NCBI GenBank assembly: GCA_023441105.1
Contig: JAEZQX010000051.1
Span: 1-37,733 of the forward strand
Length of the DNA: 37,733 bases
Direction of reading: 5' to 3'
Source: Pseudomonadota bacterium
GTDB taxonomy: Bacteria; Pseudomonadota; Gammaproteobacteria; Burkholderiales; Burkholderiaceae
The notes below the pieces were generated by a model that was given only the letters and a program-made list of their open reading frames with translations, searched no databases and was not told the DNA's origin. The translations under genes and the position numbers were made by a program. This document shows, in pieces, positions 23,867 through 30,937 of this stretch (within the stretch, counting starts at the first letter, position 1; each line of letters starts with the position of its first letter).

Positions 23867-24814
23867 GTGAGGATTGCGATTCTCGACGACTACCAGCATT
23901 TCGGCGGCCGGTTCCCGGGGTGGCGAAGCCTGCCTCAGGTCTCGGTCGTGTCGTTCGGGGACCATGTCGCCGATGAAGAAGAATTGGTTGCCCGGCTGCA
24001 AGGCTTCCAGGGTATCTGCAGGATCAGGGAGCGGACGGCGCTATCGAGAAGAGTGCTGGAAGGCCTGCCTGATCTGCAGATCGTCCTCGCCACCGGCACC
24101 CGGAACGCAGATTCCATCGATCTCGAAACCGCCAGGAAGCGCAACATCACGGTCTGCAGTACCGATTCGCTGCAGCGCGAAACGGTGGAGGTCACCTGGT
24201 GGCTGATCCTGTCGCTTCTCCGGGGGCTGGAGCGGGAGGCGGCTTTGGTCAGAAGCGGCGGTTGGCAATTCGGGCTCGGGCGCCGGTTGAGCGGGAAGAC
24301 GCTTGGGATCGTCGGCCTGGGAAAGCTTGGAGTTCCCGTCTCCCTGGTGGCCCGTTCCTTCGAGATGATCGTGCAGGCTTGGAGCCCCAACCTCTCTTCG
24401 GCGAAAGCTGCCGAGCATGGCGTCCGCGCCGTCAGCAAGGCGGAGCTCTTCAAGACGTCGGATGTGATCAGCTTGCACATGCCGTTGAGTCCCTCTTCCG
24501 CCGGGCTGATCGGTCGGGAGGACATCGCCCTCATGAAGCCGGACGCAATCCTCATCAATACATCCCGGGCCGGGCTTCTCGACCAGGAGGCGCTGCTGGA
24601 TGCGCTCCAGGCCGGTCGCATCGGGGGCTTCGGAGCAGACGTCCATCCGGAAGAGCCCCTGCCGCTGCTGGATCCTTTCCGGCATCTGCCGAACGTGGTG
24701 GCTACCCCGCACATCGGCTATGCCACGCAGGAAAACTTCCAGATATTCTTCTCGCAGTCGGTGGAGAACCTGGCCGCTTTCCTGGACGGAAAGCCGATCA
24801 GGGTCATCAACTGA
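23867..24814 (+). CDS. D-2-hydroxyacid dehydrogenase (NAD-binding)
   Basis: A 315-residue dehydrogenase of the D-isomer-specific 2-hydroxyacid family, which interconverts 2-hydroxy and 2-oxo acids with NAD(P). Features are the dinucleotide loop GKTLGIVGLGKLG (143-155) and the catalytic triad R234 in INTSRAGLLD, E263 in HPEEPLP and H282 in TPHIGYATQE. The start is GTG with an ACGGAG site before it. It follows the Bug gene by 22 bases. The N-terminal DDYQ wording occurs in a catabolic subgroup of this family. In this operon it could reduce or oxidise an intermediate after CoA-ester processing, or act on a related 2-hydroxy acid. Confidence 0.9.
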   Translation: MRIAILDDYQHFGGRFPGWRSLPQVSVVSFGDHVADEEELVARLQGFQGICRIRERTALSRRVLEGLPDLQIVLATGTRNADSIDLETARKRNITVCSTDSLQRETVEVTWWLILSLLRGLEREAALVRSGGWQFGLGRRLSGKTLGIVGLGKLGVPVSLVARSFEMIVQAWSPNLSSAKAAEHGVRAVSKAELFKTSDVISLHMPLSPSSAGLIGREDIALMKPDAILINTSRAGLLDQEALLDALQAGRIGGFGADVHPEEPLPLLDPFRHLPNVVATPHIGYATQENFQIFFSQSVENLAAFLDGKPIRVIN

Positions 24815-24885
24815 CTACCGCTCTGGTTTGCAGCGCTCTGACTGCAGCGCAAGCCGGAACGAGCGGAAGCAAAGGAGGGCAACCG

Positions 24886-25581
24886 ATGCCTGAGGTGGTG
24901 ATGATCACGGGTGCTGCCGGAAACCTGGGCAGGGCTGTGTCCAGGTTCTTCGCCGAACGCGGATGCAATCTGATCCTGATCGACAAGGCTGCTGCGTCGG
25001 CCGAGCTCCTCCCCAGCGCGTGCGGCCAGGAGTCACTGACGCTGCAGGCCGACCTGCGAAATGCGGCCAAGGTCGAAGAGGCGGTCCGGCTCGGGTTGGC
25101 GCAGTTTGGCCGGATCCACTTCCTTTGCAATCTCGCCGGCGGATTCCGGTCGGGGTCGCCGCTGCACGAGACCTCCGATGCCGACTGGGACTACCTGTTC
25201 GACCTCAACACCAGAAGCATCCTCAATACCGCCCGTGCGGTCGTGCCCCGAATGGTCGAAGCGGGTGGCGGAAAGATCGTCAACGTCGCTGCCGGCGCTG
25301 CCGAAGCCGGGGCAGCGGGAATGGCTGCCTACTCCGCGGCGAAAAGTGCGGTCGTTCGACTCACCGAAGCCATGGCCATGGAACTGCGCCAGCGCAGGAT
25401 CAACGTGAACTGCGTCCTGCCCTCGATCATCGATACGCCCGAAAACCGGGCCGCAATGCCAGACGCAGACGCTGCGCGCTGGGTCGCTCCCTCAGACCTC
25501 GCGCGCGTCATCGGCTTTCTTGCTTCGGAGGACGCCGTAGCGGTACACGGGGCCGCGATCCCGGTACGGGGTCTTTCCTGA
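24886..25581 (+). CDS. Short-chain dehydrogenase/reductase with substituted catalytic serine
   Basis: A 231-residue SDR. The cofactor loop TGAAGNLG (8-15), the NLAG motif (82-85) and the YxxxK pair Y149/K153 in AAYSAAKSAVVRLTEA are present. The catalytic Ser, expected 13 residues before the Tyr, is Ala136 in VNVAAGAAEAG, so chemistry must differ from classical SDRs or rely on another group. The ending (VLPSIIDTPENRAAMPDAD, then IPVRGLS) is typical of a compact bacterial subgroup. GGAGGGC lies before the ATG. It is the last gene of the operon that starts at 18817; the gap before it is 71 bases. Confidence 0.88.
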   Translation: MPEVVMITGAAGNLGRAVSRFFAERGCNLILIDKAAASAELLPSACGQESLTLQADLRNAAKVEEAVRLGLAQFGRIHFLCNLAGGFRSGSPLHETSDADWDYLFDLNTRSILNTARAVVPRMVEAGGGKIVNVAAGAAEAGAAGMAAYSAAKSAVVRLTEAMAMELRQRRINVNCVLPSIIDTPENRAAMPDADAARWVAPSDLARVIGFLASEDAVAVHGAAIPVRGLS

Positions 25582-25602
25582 CTCCGAGCGCCTTGGCGGG
25601 TT

Positions 25603-25668
25603 TCACTCCAGCTTCGCGCCGGACGCCTCCACTACCTTGCCCCACTTCACATAGTCGTCCTGGATGCG
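25603..25668 (-). pseudogene. C-terminal remnant of a third Bug receptor
   Basis: Read on the minus strand, the bases up to TGA 25603-25605 encode DYVKWGKVVEASGAKLE, preceded by RIQD. This is the standard closing sequence of Bug proteins (compare GRWAKIVKQSGAKVD at the end of the receptor at 605). Homology stops after about 21 codons, and an in-frame stop lies just upstream. The rest of the gene has been deleted. The nearest upstream gene on this strand is now the MFS carrier, in the 3' direction of this fragment. Confidence 0.7.
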
Positions 25669-25752
25669 TCCACTCAATGTTCACGCCTTGCGCCTGGTCG
25701 ATCTGCTGGCGCCGCGCCTCGCTTGAGCGTCTGCGCCCGCGTGAAAGGCGCC

Positions 25753-27000
25753 TCAGGCTATCCCCGACCGGGGGATCCGGGATCCGCGCAGCATCATCAC
25801 CCCCGCCACCGCCGGCAGCGCCGCCAGCACTAGGTACGTCGTGCTGTACGAGAGCCCGTGCCGGATGAACTCGCCGTAGATCACCGGCCCGGTCATGCTC
25901 CCGAAGAAGGTGATGAACTGGGTGGCGCCCGCCACCGTCGCCATCTCGCCGGGGGCCGCGCGCCGCGCGAGCTCGGCGAAGAACACGCCGTTCCAGCCCA
26001 TCACCGTCAAGGCGCAGGCCATCGCGGCGGTCACCGGCAGCACGACCCCCCAGGCATCATGAGCCGCCGCCGTCGATGAGCCGATCCCAGGCAGCCAGCC
26101 CAAGAGCCCCAGCGCGACGAACGAACCGCCGGCTGCAACGCCCAGCCATCCGAGCAGCACGCCCGGGTCGAACCAGCGATCTCCGGCATAGCCCCAGCCG
26201 ACCCGCGCCGCGGTGCTTACCACCTGCGACGCCGCCAGCACCCCCGCAGCAAGTGCAAGCGATTGCCCCAGCTGCAGGTTGAGGTACGACACCAGGAAGG
26301 TCATGAAGGTCAGCTGCGAGAAGGCGAAGGCGAAGGAGGCGGTGCTCAGCCGGCGCAGGCCCGGATCCTTGAGCACCCGCCACAGCGCCGGCGTGCGGTC
26401 GGAGGCAAACGAGCCGGCGGGCGCCGAGCGCGGTTCGAGCTGCCGTCGTGCCGCCAGCAGCGACACGCCATAGGCACCGCAGACGACGGCCAGGGCGGTC
26501 AGGCTCGGCCGCCAGCCGATCGTCGCCAGCCCCCACGGCATCAGCAGCCCAGCCGCCGCGACGCCGATCGGCACGCCGGCCTGCTTCATCGAGAAGAACA
26601 GCCCGCGCCGGGCCTTGGGCGAGTGATGGTTGAGCAGGCTGGCCGCCGACGGATTGAGCACCCCATAGCCGGTACCAACCACCAGCGCGGCGCCGATCAG
26701 GCCTAGCGCGTGGCCGGCCGTGATGGCCAGCATGCCGACGCCAAAGGCGAGCAGGGCGAGCTGGGTCACGGCAACCGCCCCGATGCGGGCCACCCAGCGG
26801 CCGCTCATCAGGCCCGACGTCATGGCGGCGAGATAGGCGATGCCGATGAAGAGGCCGACCCGGTCAGCGGCGAAGCCGAGCGTGGGCGCGACCGCGGGGG
26901 CAAGCACCGACGGCACCGACAGGCACAGGGTGCCGGTGATCTGCGCCAGCAGGGTGACGCCGAGCGTCAGGCCGGGGCGCGTCGCCTCAGGCGCTGGCAC
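25753..27000 (-). CDS. MFS transporter
   Basis: About 415 residues with 12 likely membrane spans in two halves, a major facilitator superfamily carrier. Recognisable pieces are the loop between spans 2 and 3 (GLMSGRWVARIGAV), the family's GTGYGVLNPSAASLLNHHSPKARRGLFFSMKQAGVPIG, and the second-half loop AARVGWGYAGDRW. The open frame extends to an ATG at 27129, but that part is antisense-like and Arg-rich and lies inside the sbmA gene. The GTG at 27000 gives a sensible N-terminus and a 14-base overlap with sbmA. The substrate is unknown; the fold subgroup resembles cyanate/nitrate-type and organic-acid carriers. It ends next to the Bug remnant. Confidence 0.85.
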   Translation of the reverse strand: MPAPEATRPGLTLGVTLLAQITGTLCLSVPSVLAPAVAPTLGFAADRVGLFIGIAYLAAMTSGLMSGRWVARIGAVAVTQLALLAFGVGMLAITAGHALGLIGAALVVGTGYGVLNPSAASLLNHHSPKARRGLFFSMKQAGVPIGVAAAGLLMPWGLATIGWRPSLTALAVVCGAYGVSLLAARRQLEPRSAPAGSFASDRTPALWRVLKDPGLRRLSTASFAFAFSQLTFMTFLVSYLNLQLGQSLALAAGVLAASQVVSTAARVGWGYAGDRWFDPGVLLGWLGVAAGGSFVALGLLGWLPGIGSSTAAAHDAWGVVLPVTAAMACALTVMGWNGVFFAELARRAAPGEMATVAGATQFITFFGSMTGPVIYGEFIRHGLSYSTTYLVLAALPAVAGVMMLRGSRIPRSGIA

Positions 27001-28132
27001 CCAGGCCGCCTTCCAGTCCGCGCGTGGGTGCACCCGCCAGCTCAGGGCCGGCGCTCGGTCCGAGGACGCCCTGCGGCGACGACGGCGGTTGATCCCGCGG
27101 GCCGCCATGCCCGCCACCACCGTCGCCACCTCCGCCGCCCGGCAGGTTGCCGCTGGCCGCCAGGCCCTTGAACTGCTTCTCGAAGGCGTTGAGGCGCTTG
27201 TAGATGCTGATCAGTTCGACGATGGTGCTCCAGCTGTTGACCAGGAACTGGAAGGAAACTTCGACCCGGTCGAACGCGCGCATGATCTGCTGCATCACGC
27301 CCAAGGTGACGGCGCCCGCCGCCAGTGTCGGTCCCATGGCGATGTAAGGGATCAGCACGCCGAACTGCAGGTAGCTCCATTTGGCGATGTCGAAATAGAG
27401 GTAGTGCTTGTAGAGCGTGAAATAGTTGGCCCGGACGTGGCGGAAGAGCTCGGCCAGCGTCGGCGGCTGTGCGCGATCCGCGTGGTCCTCGCCGTACACC
27501 AGCTCCTTGCGGTAGGCGGCCTCCACCTTCTGGTTGTTGAACTCCAGCCCCGGCAGCTTGATGCCCACCACCGCCAGCAGGCCGGTGCCGAACAGCGACC
27601 ACAACAGGGCCACCCAGACCAGCGAATGCGGCACCGCGCCGATCCAGGGCAGCTCGGAGACCTTGTCCGACATCACCCAGAGCATGGGCAGGAAGGCGAA
27701 CAGCGTCATCAGCGACTGCAGCAGGGCAGTGCCCAGGGTCTGCATGATCGTCGAGAAGCGCATCGTGTCTTCCTGGATCCGCTGCGAGGCGCCCTCGATA
27801 TGCCGGACTTCCGTCCAGCGGCTGGTGTAGTAGTCGTTCATCGCCGTGCGCCAGCGGAACACGTAGTGGCGCAGGAAGAACTCCAGGATCACCGCCGTGA
27901 TGATGGCCACGCCGGCAATGCCGGCGAAGGTCCACAGGTAGCCCAGGATCTGCTCGAACGTCACCGCCCCCGGCGTGCCCAATGCCTTCTGGATGGTGTC
28001 GTAGAAGCCGCCGAACCATTCATTGATCATGACATCCAGCTGCACCCGGAAATAGGTCACGCCGATGATGAACAGGGTGCCGATCAGGGACCAGTGCAGC
28101 CAGCGGCGGCTCAGGAAGAAGCTTCTGAACAT
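26987..28132 (-). CDS. sbmA: SbmA/BacA-like peptide antibiotic transporter
   Basis: A 381-residue inner-membrane protein of the SbmA/BacA family, proton-driven importers of proline-rich antimicrobial peptides, bleomycin-like drugs and other peptides. Diagnostic stretches are YFRVQLDVMINEWFGGFYDTIQKAL near the start, FRWRTAMNDYYTSRWTEVRHIEGASQRIQEDTMRF, then LEFNNQKVEAAYRKELVYGEDHADRA, and STIVELISIYKRLNAFE. There is no nucleotide-binding domain. Past about residue 330 it has an unusual low-complexity tail of Gly, Pro and Asp that overlaps the start of the MFS gene, which may be read-through added by loss of the original stop. The spacing implies joint transcription with the MFS gene. Confidence 0.92.
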   Translation of the reverse strand: MFRSFFLSRRWLHWSLIGTLFIIGVTYFRVQLDVMINEWFGGFYDTIQKALGTPGAVTFEQILGYLWTFAGIAGVAIITAVILEFFLRHYVFRWRTAMNDYYTSRWTEVRHIEGASQRIQEDTMRFSTIMQTLGTALLQSLMTLFAFLPMLWVMSDKVSELPWIGAVPHSLVWVALLWSLFGTGLLAVVGIKLPGLEFNNQKVEAAYRKELVYGEDHADRAQPPTLAELFRHVRANYFTLYKHYLYFDIAKWSYLQFGVLIPYIAMGPTLAAGAVTLGVMQQIMRAFDRVEVSFQFLVNSWSTIVELISIYKRLNAFEKQFKGLAASGNLPGGGGGDGGGGHGGPRDQPPSSPQGVLGPSAGPELAGAPTRGLEGGLGASA

Positions 28133-28443
28133 GGGGTATCCCGTTGAAGAGCGGTAGTGGATTGTGCAGGAAGCGGGCAGGCCGGCGGTCAGTGCCGGGC
28201 GAAGGGGGCGCGGGTCTTCAGCATGGCTTCAGGCAACGAGGTTAGAGATCCGGGGGCCTGTTTCGTCGGAAGGGGCTGTATTCCACCGCCAACGGCTTTC
28301 CGCGGCCGGCAGCCGCCGGAGCCTGGGTCCGACCGTTTGTCGTGACAAGCCGTAAGCGAGGGTCAGTTTTGACCATAGTTCCTCGTTGCGTCTCGAAAAC
28401 TGCCTTAGCATTTGGGCCTTCGACCGCTTTCGGTTCATCCTGC
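28133..28443. other. Divergent intergenic region, nothing coding seen
   Basis: This 311-base gap separates sbmA (minus) from the small membrane gene (plus), so it must hold divergent promoters. A TTGACC at 28369-28374 is a possible -35 element, but no convincing -10 follows at normal spacing. Short GC-rich dyads occur around 28300-28320. No recognisable gene fragment was found. Confidence 0.4.
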
Positions 28444-28830
28444 ATGCTGTTTGCCGCAATCTCCGACTTCAAGGACGTCCTCGAGGCCACGCTGCACCTG
28501 TCGCGTGACGCCCTGCACATCCATATCGGCCTGGTCATGTTCATCGCCGTGGCCGCCATCCTGCGAGGCGAGCGCCGCTTCGTGCTGTCCTTCCTGGTGC
28601 TGCTCGCCGCCTGCCTGGTCGGCGAGATGGCCGATTTCTCCTATGCGGCGCGCCGGAACATCCCCTTCAACTGGCTCGGCAGCGCCAAGGACGTCGTCAA
28701 CACCATGCTTTGGCCGGCGATCGGCGTGGCGGCCGGTCCGCACATCCTTCGGCTGCTGCGGCTGGCCAGGCAGGCGCGGTCGCAGGGTGAATCGCCCTCG
28801 CTGCCGGAATCGGCAGGCCGGGCGCGATAG
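28444..28830 (+). CDS. Small membrane protein, function unknown
   Basis: A 128-residue protein with two or three hydrophobic segments (HIHIGLVMFIAVAAIL; FVLSFLVLLAACLVGEMADF; a weaker one around WPAIGVAAG). The combination of a His-rich lead-in to the first span and an acidic end to the second (GEMADF) recalls small VanZ-type proteins, but I do not recognise the family firmly. The frame could start at GTG 28342. The ATG at 28444 is preferred because the sequence before it is Ser/Arg-rich and not hydrophobic. It is followed after 46 bases by a VanZ-like gene, so the two may be functionally linked. Confidence 0.6.
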   Translation: MLFAAISDFKDVLEATLHLSRDALHIHIGLVMFIAVAAILRGERRFVLSFLVLLAACLVGEMADFSYAARRNIPFNWLGSAKDVVNTMLWPAIGVAAGPHILRLLRLARQARSQGESPSLPESAGRAR

Positions 28831-28876
28831 CGAACGGCTTTCGGTCAACCCCTTACCTCCCTTCGTCCACGGTCCG

Positions 28877-29284
28877 ATGTCCCAGTCCCTGCTGGCCTTG
28901 CTCGACCCGTTCCTGAAACCGACGGAGCGGATCCGCTGGTACAGCCTGCTGCTCCTGTTGTCGCTGGTGACGGTGATGCTGTTCATCGGCTCCCGGCCAG
29001 GCGTCGAGGTCATCGTCCCCAACCCCCCGTGGGACAAGGTGGCCCATCTCATCGCCTACGGCGGCTTTGCGACCCTCGCCTGGATCTTCCTCGGTGGCCG
29101 ATCGACCCTCGGCCCGGTGGCGGTGGTCGCATTGATCGGCCTCATGGACGAGACGATGCAGTACTACTCGCCCGGGCGCTCGGCCGACTTCCGGGACATC
29201 GTTGCTGACCTGAGCGGCGCGTTGCTGGCCGTTCTGGTGCTGAGGATCCTGCAGGCTGCCGCGGGTGGCCAACGCGGTAGATAA
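28877..29284 (+). CDS. VanZ-like family membrane protein
   Basis: A 135-residue protein with about four hydrophobic spans. The VanZ-like signature is clear in the second half: PPWDKVAHLIAYGGFATLAW, then IGLMDETMQYYSPGR and SADFRDIVADLSGALLAVLV. VanZ proteins are small membrane proteins of uncertain biochemical role, first known from teicoplanin resistance, and in Proteobacteria are often beside envelope-polysaccharide genes. It ends just before the GC drop that opens the surface-polysaccharide island, so it may belong to the old chromosomal flank. Confidence 0.85.
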   Translation: MSQSLLALLDPFLKPTERIRWYSLLLLLSLVTVMLFIGSRPGVEVIVPNPPWDKVAHLIAYGGFATLAWIFLGGRSTLGPVAVVALIGLMDETMQYYSPGRSADFRDIVADLSGALLAVLVLRILQAAAGGQRGR

Positions 29285-29593
29285 CCGCCACCGACTGATC
29301 AGCCGGGCGCGCCGTGAGTCTGAGGCCGGTTACCGCCGCGCCGGTATGATTCTCGACTTCTTCTCTCTTCCCCCAATACTCCGACGCTTGCGCTGCAACC
29401 CCGAGGTTCACTACTGGGTTGTCAATGTGCCCACTTTGATCGATGGGTCAACGCAGTCACCTGATCATTCGCGATCGGTCCCGGGTGCTGATACCTTCAC
29501 ATTTTCCACGACGACATCGTCCGCCATGTCAAGTCAGGAGCGCTTTCCGATCGATCACGGTGGCCTAGCCACGAACGGGTACCGCGATGACGC
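29285..29593. other. Intergenic region at the GC transition
   Basis: This 309-base stretch between the convergent VanZ-like and acetyltransferase genes has no supportable gene. Base composition changes here from GC-rich to near 50 per cent GC. A 14-base sequence, CCGCCACCGACTGA (29285-29298), recurs at 30268-30281 on the far side of the acetyltransferase gene. Confidence 0.45.
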
Positions 29594-30151
29594 TCATGCT
29601 GATCCATCTAGGAATCGATGACGTATGGCTTTCGCAGGGTTCCCCGCTGCGACCATACCAGGACCAATAGACTTGTGGACTACAGATCCGGGCGTAACGA
29701 CGGCTGATTGCCCAATCGTTACTCCTTTCTGCACAATTGCAAACGAGCACACCCAAACCCCATCCTCGATAGTCACGTCTGAAACGCGCAAGCTCATATC
29801 ATTGCTGATGTCATGTGAGCCCGAGGTAATGAAAACTCCCTGGGACAAACAAACGTTCGAACCAATGTGAACGCTTGCATGGTTTGAGATCCAAACCGAC
29901 TCTCCTAGCCAAGTATTCGCTCCGATCTCGAGCTTCCAAGGAGCTTTCACCCTGATTGAGTGCTTTAGGCTGCATCCTCTCCCAACTCGCGCCCCGAACA
30001 CTACTAGCAGACTACGCCGAACCGCAGTAGACGTGATGAGACGATTGGCAAGAATAAGCGTTTCACATAGGTGCCAAAGCGCTCTAGTCCCTATCGACCG
30101 ATCATGAGAAAAGTTCCCGGGGCCAGCCAGCGAAAGGTCTACGATTTTCAT
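29594..30151 (-). CDS. WcaF-like hexapeptide-repeat acetyltransferase
   Basis: A 185-residue left-handed beta-helix acyltransferase, close to the colanic-acid acetyltransferase WcaF and NodL/LacA relatives. It would transfer an acetyl group from acetyl-CoA to a sugar of a surface polysaccharide or its lipid-linked precursor. Hexapeptide turns run from VFGARVGRGCSLKHSIRVKAP through IGANTWLGESVWI and IGSNVCLSQGVFI. The catalytic His is in TSGSHDIS, and the usual closing GVTIGQSAVVTPGSVV, then AAGNPAKAIRHR, is present. The ATG at 30151 is taken because WcaF proteins begin with a short MK-x-DLS motif; the open frame reaches 30220. The gene is AT-richer than the genes to its left. Confidence 0.85.
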   Translation of the reverse strand: MKIVDLSLAGPGNFSHDRSIGTRALWHLCETLILANRLITSTAVRRSLLVVFGARVGRGCSLKHSIRVKAPWKLEIGANTWLGESVWISNHASVHIGSNVCLSQGVFITSGSHDISNDMSLRVSDVTIEDGVWVCSFAIVQKGVTIGQSAVVTPGSVVHKSIGPGMVAAGNPAKAIRHRFLDGSA

Positions 30152-30220
30152 CTCAAGTAGCTCGACGTTGAAACAATCCAGCAGGGTATCGAACATGCCA
30201 CAGTCGGTAGCCGAAGTCAC

Positions 30221-30937
30221 GCTCTGACCAGATCAGGATGCCCATGATTCCGCTCGCCTCTAGCTGGCCGCCACCGACTGAACTCATGGATCAGCATGAG
30301 TCGAGAGATTCTGATCTCTCATCTCGATCCAGTGCGTGAAATAGGACTCCTTGCCATATCGCAAGGCTATGTCGATGCTCCAGTTGGTGAAGCAGGGTTC
30401 CATTCACTAAGGCGATCAGACGACTCTCGGGAACGGTGACAAACGTCCTCTGCGTTGACGCCACGACCCCACAAAATACTGGGCGTACGAATGCTTGGAC
30501 GGATGACCGGTCTCACGGGCGCTCACCCTAAAGACCTCGAACGGTCTCGCGGGATATCGCTATGTAGATAGTAGTCTTCGAAGCGAGTTGGCCGTGACCG
30601 CCCGTAATGTCGTGCGCGCGGTTCCTCTTTGCGTGATCCTTTTGATCAAGCCAAAGCTCTCAGCAAAGGCTATAACATCATGTCGGCGAAATAGCTCGCT
30701 CCCGTTGCCATGAAGATATGGCCTCCCCTACATGACCCTTACAAGTCTCATCAAGCTATAGTCTGATATCGAAGAGAGCCGAAGGCATTGTGACGCGACC
30801 TGTTGCTGTCAACGCAAGGCTCTCTCTTCAATGCGAATCCTGCCGCCCTCTTCTCTTCTGTGCATGGGCGGGAGAACGAGCGCCGCAGTGTAACGTCCAG
30901 CGCTAACCCGATCGCCGAACTCGAAACCCTATTGACG
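30221..30937. other. Long non-coding gap upstream of hldE
   Basis: More than 700 low-GC bases separate the acetyltransferase gene from hldE. No gene can be supported. On the minus strand a roughly 50-codon open stretch (about 30565-30725), with HGNGSELFRRHD near its start, and a 39-codon frame (30284-30403) have protein-like composition. They match nothing I recognise and are interrupted by stops, so decayed transposase or glycosyl-gene fragments are possible. The hldE promoter must lie in the right part. No JUMPStart or ops element was found. Confidence 0.35.

Noticed and set aside
30803..30937. Extended N-terminus of HldE
   Set aside because: The extra 45 codons start at a TTG, have no homology-like content and precede the standard HldE opening at 30938.
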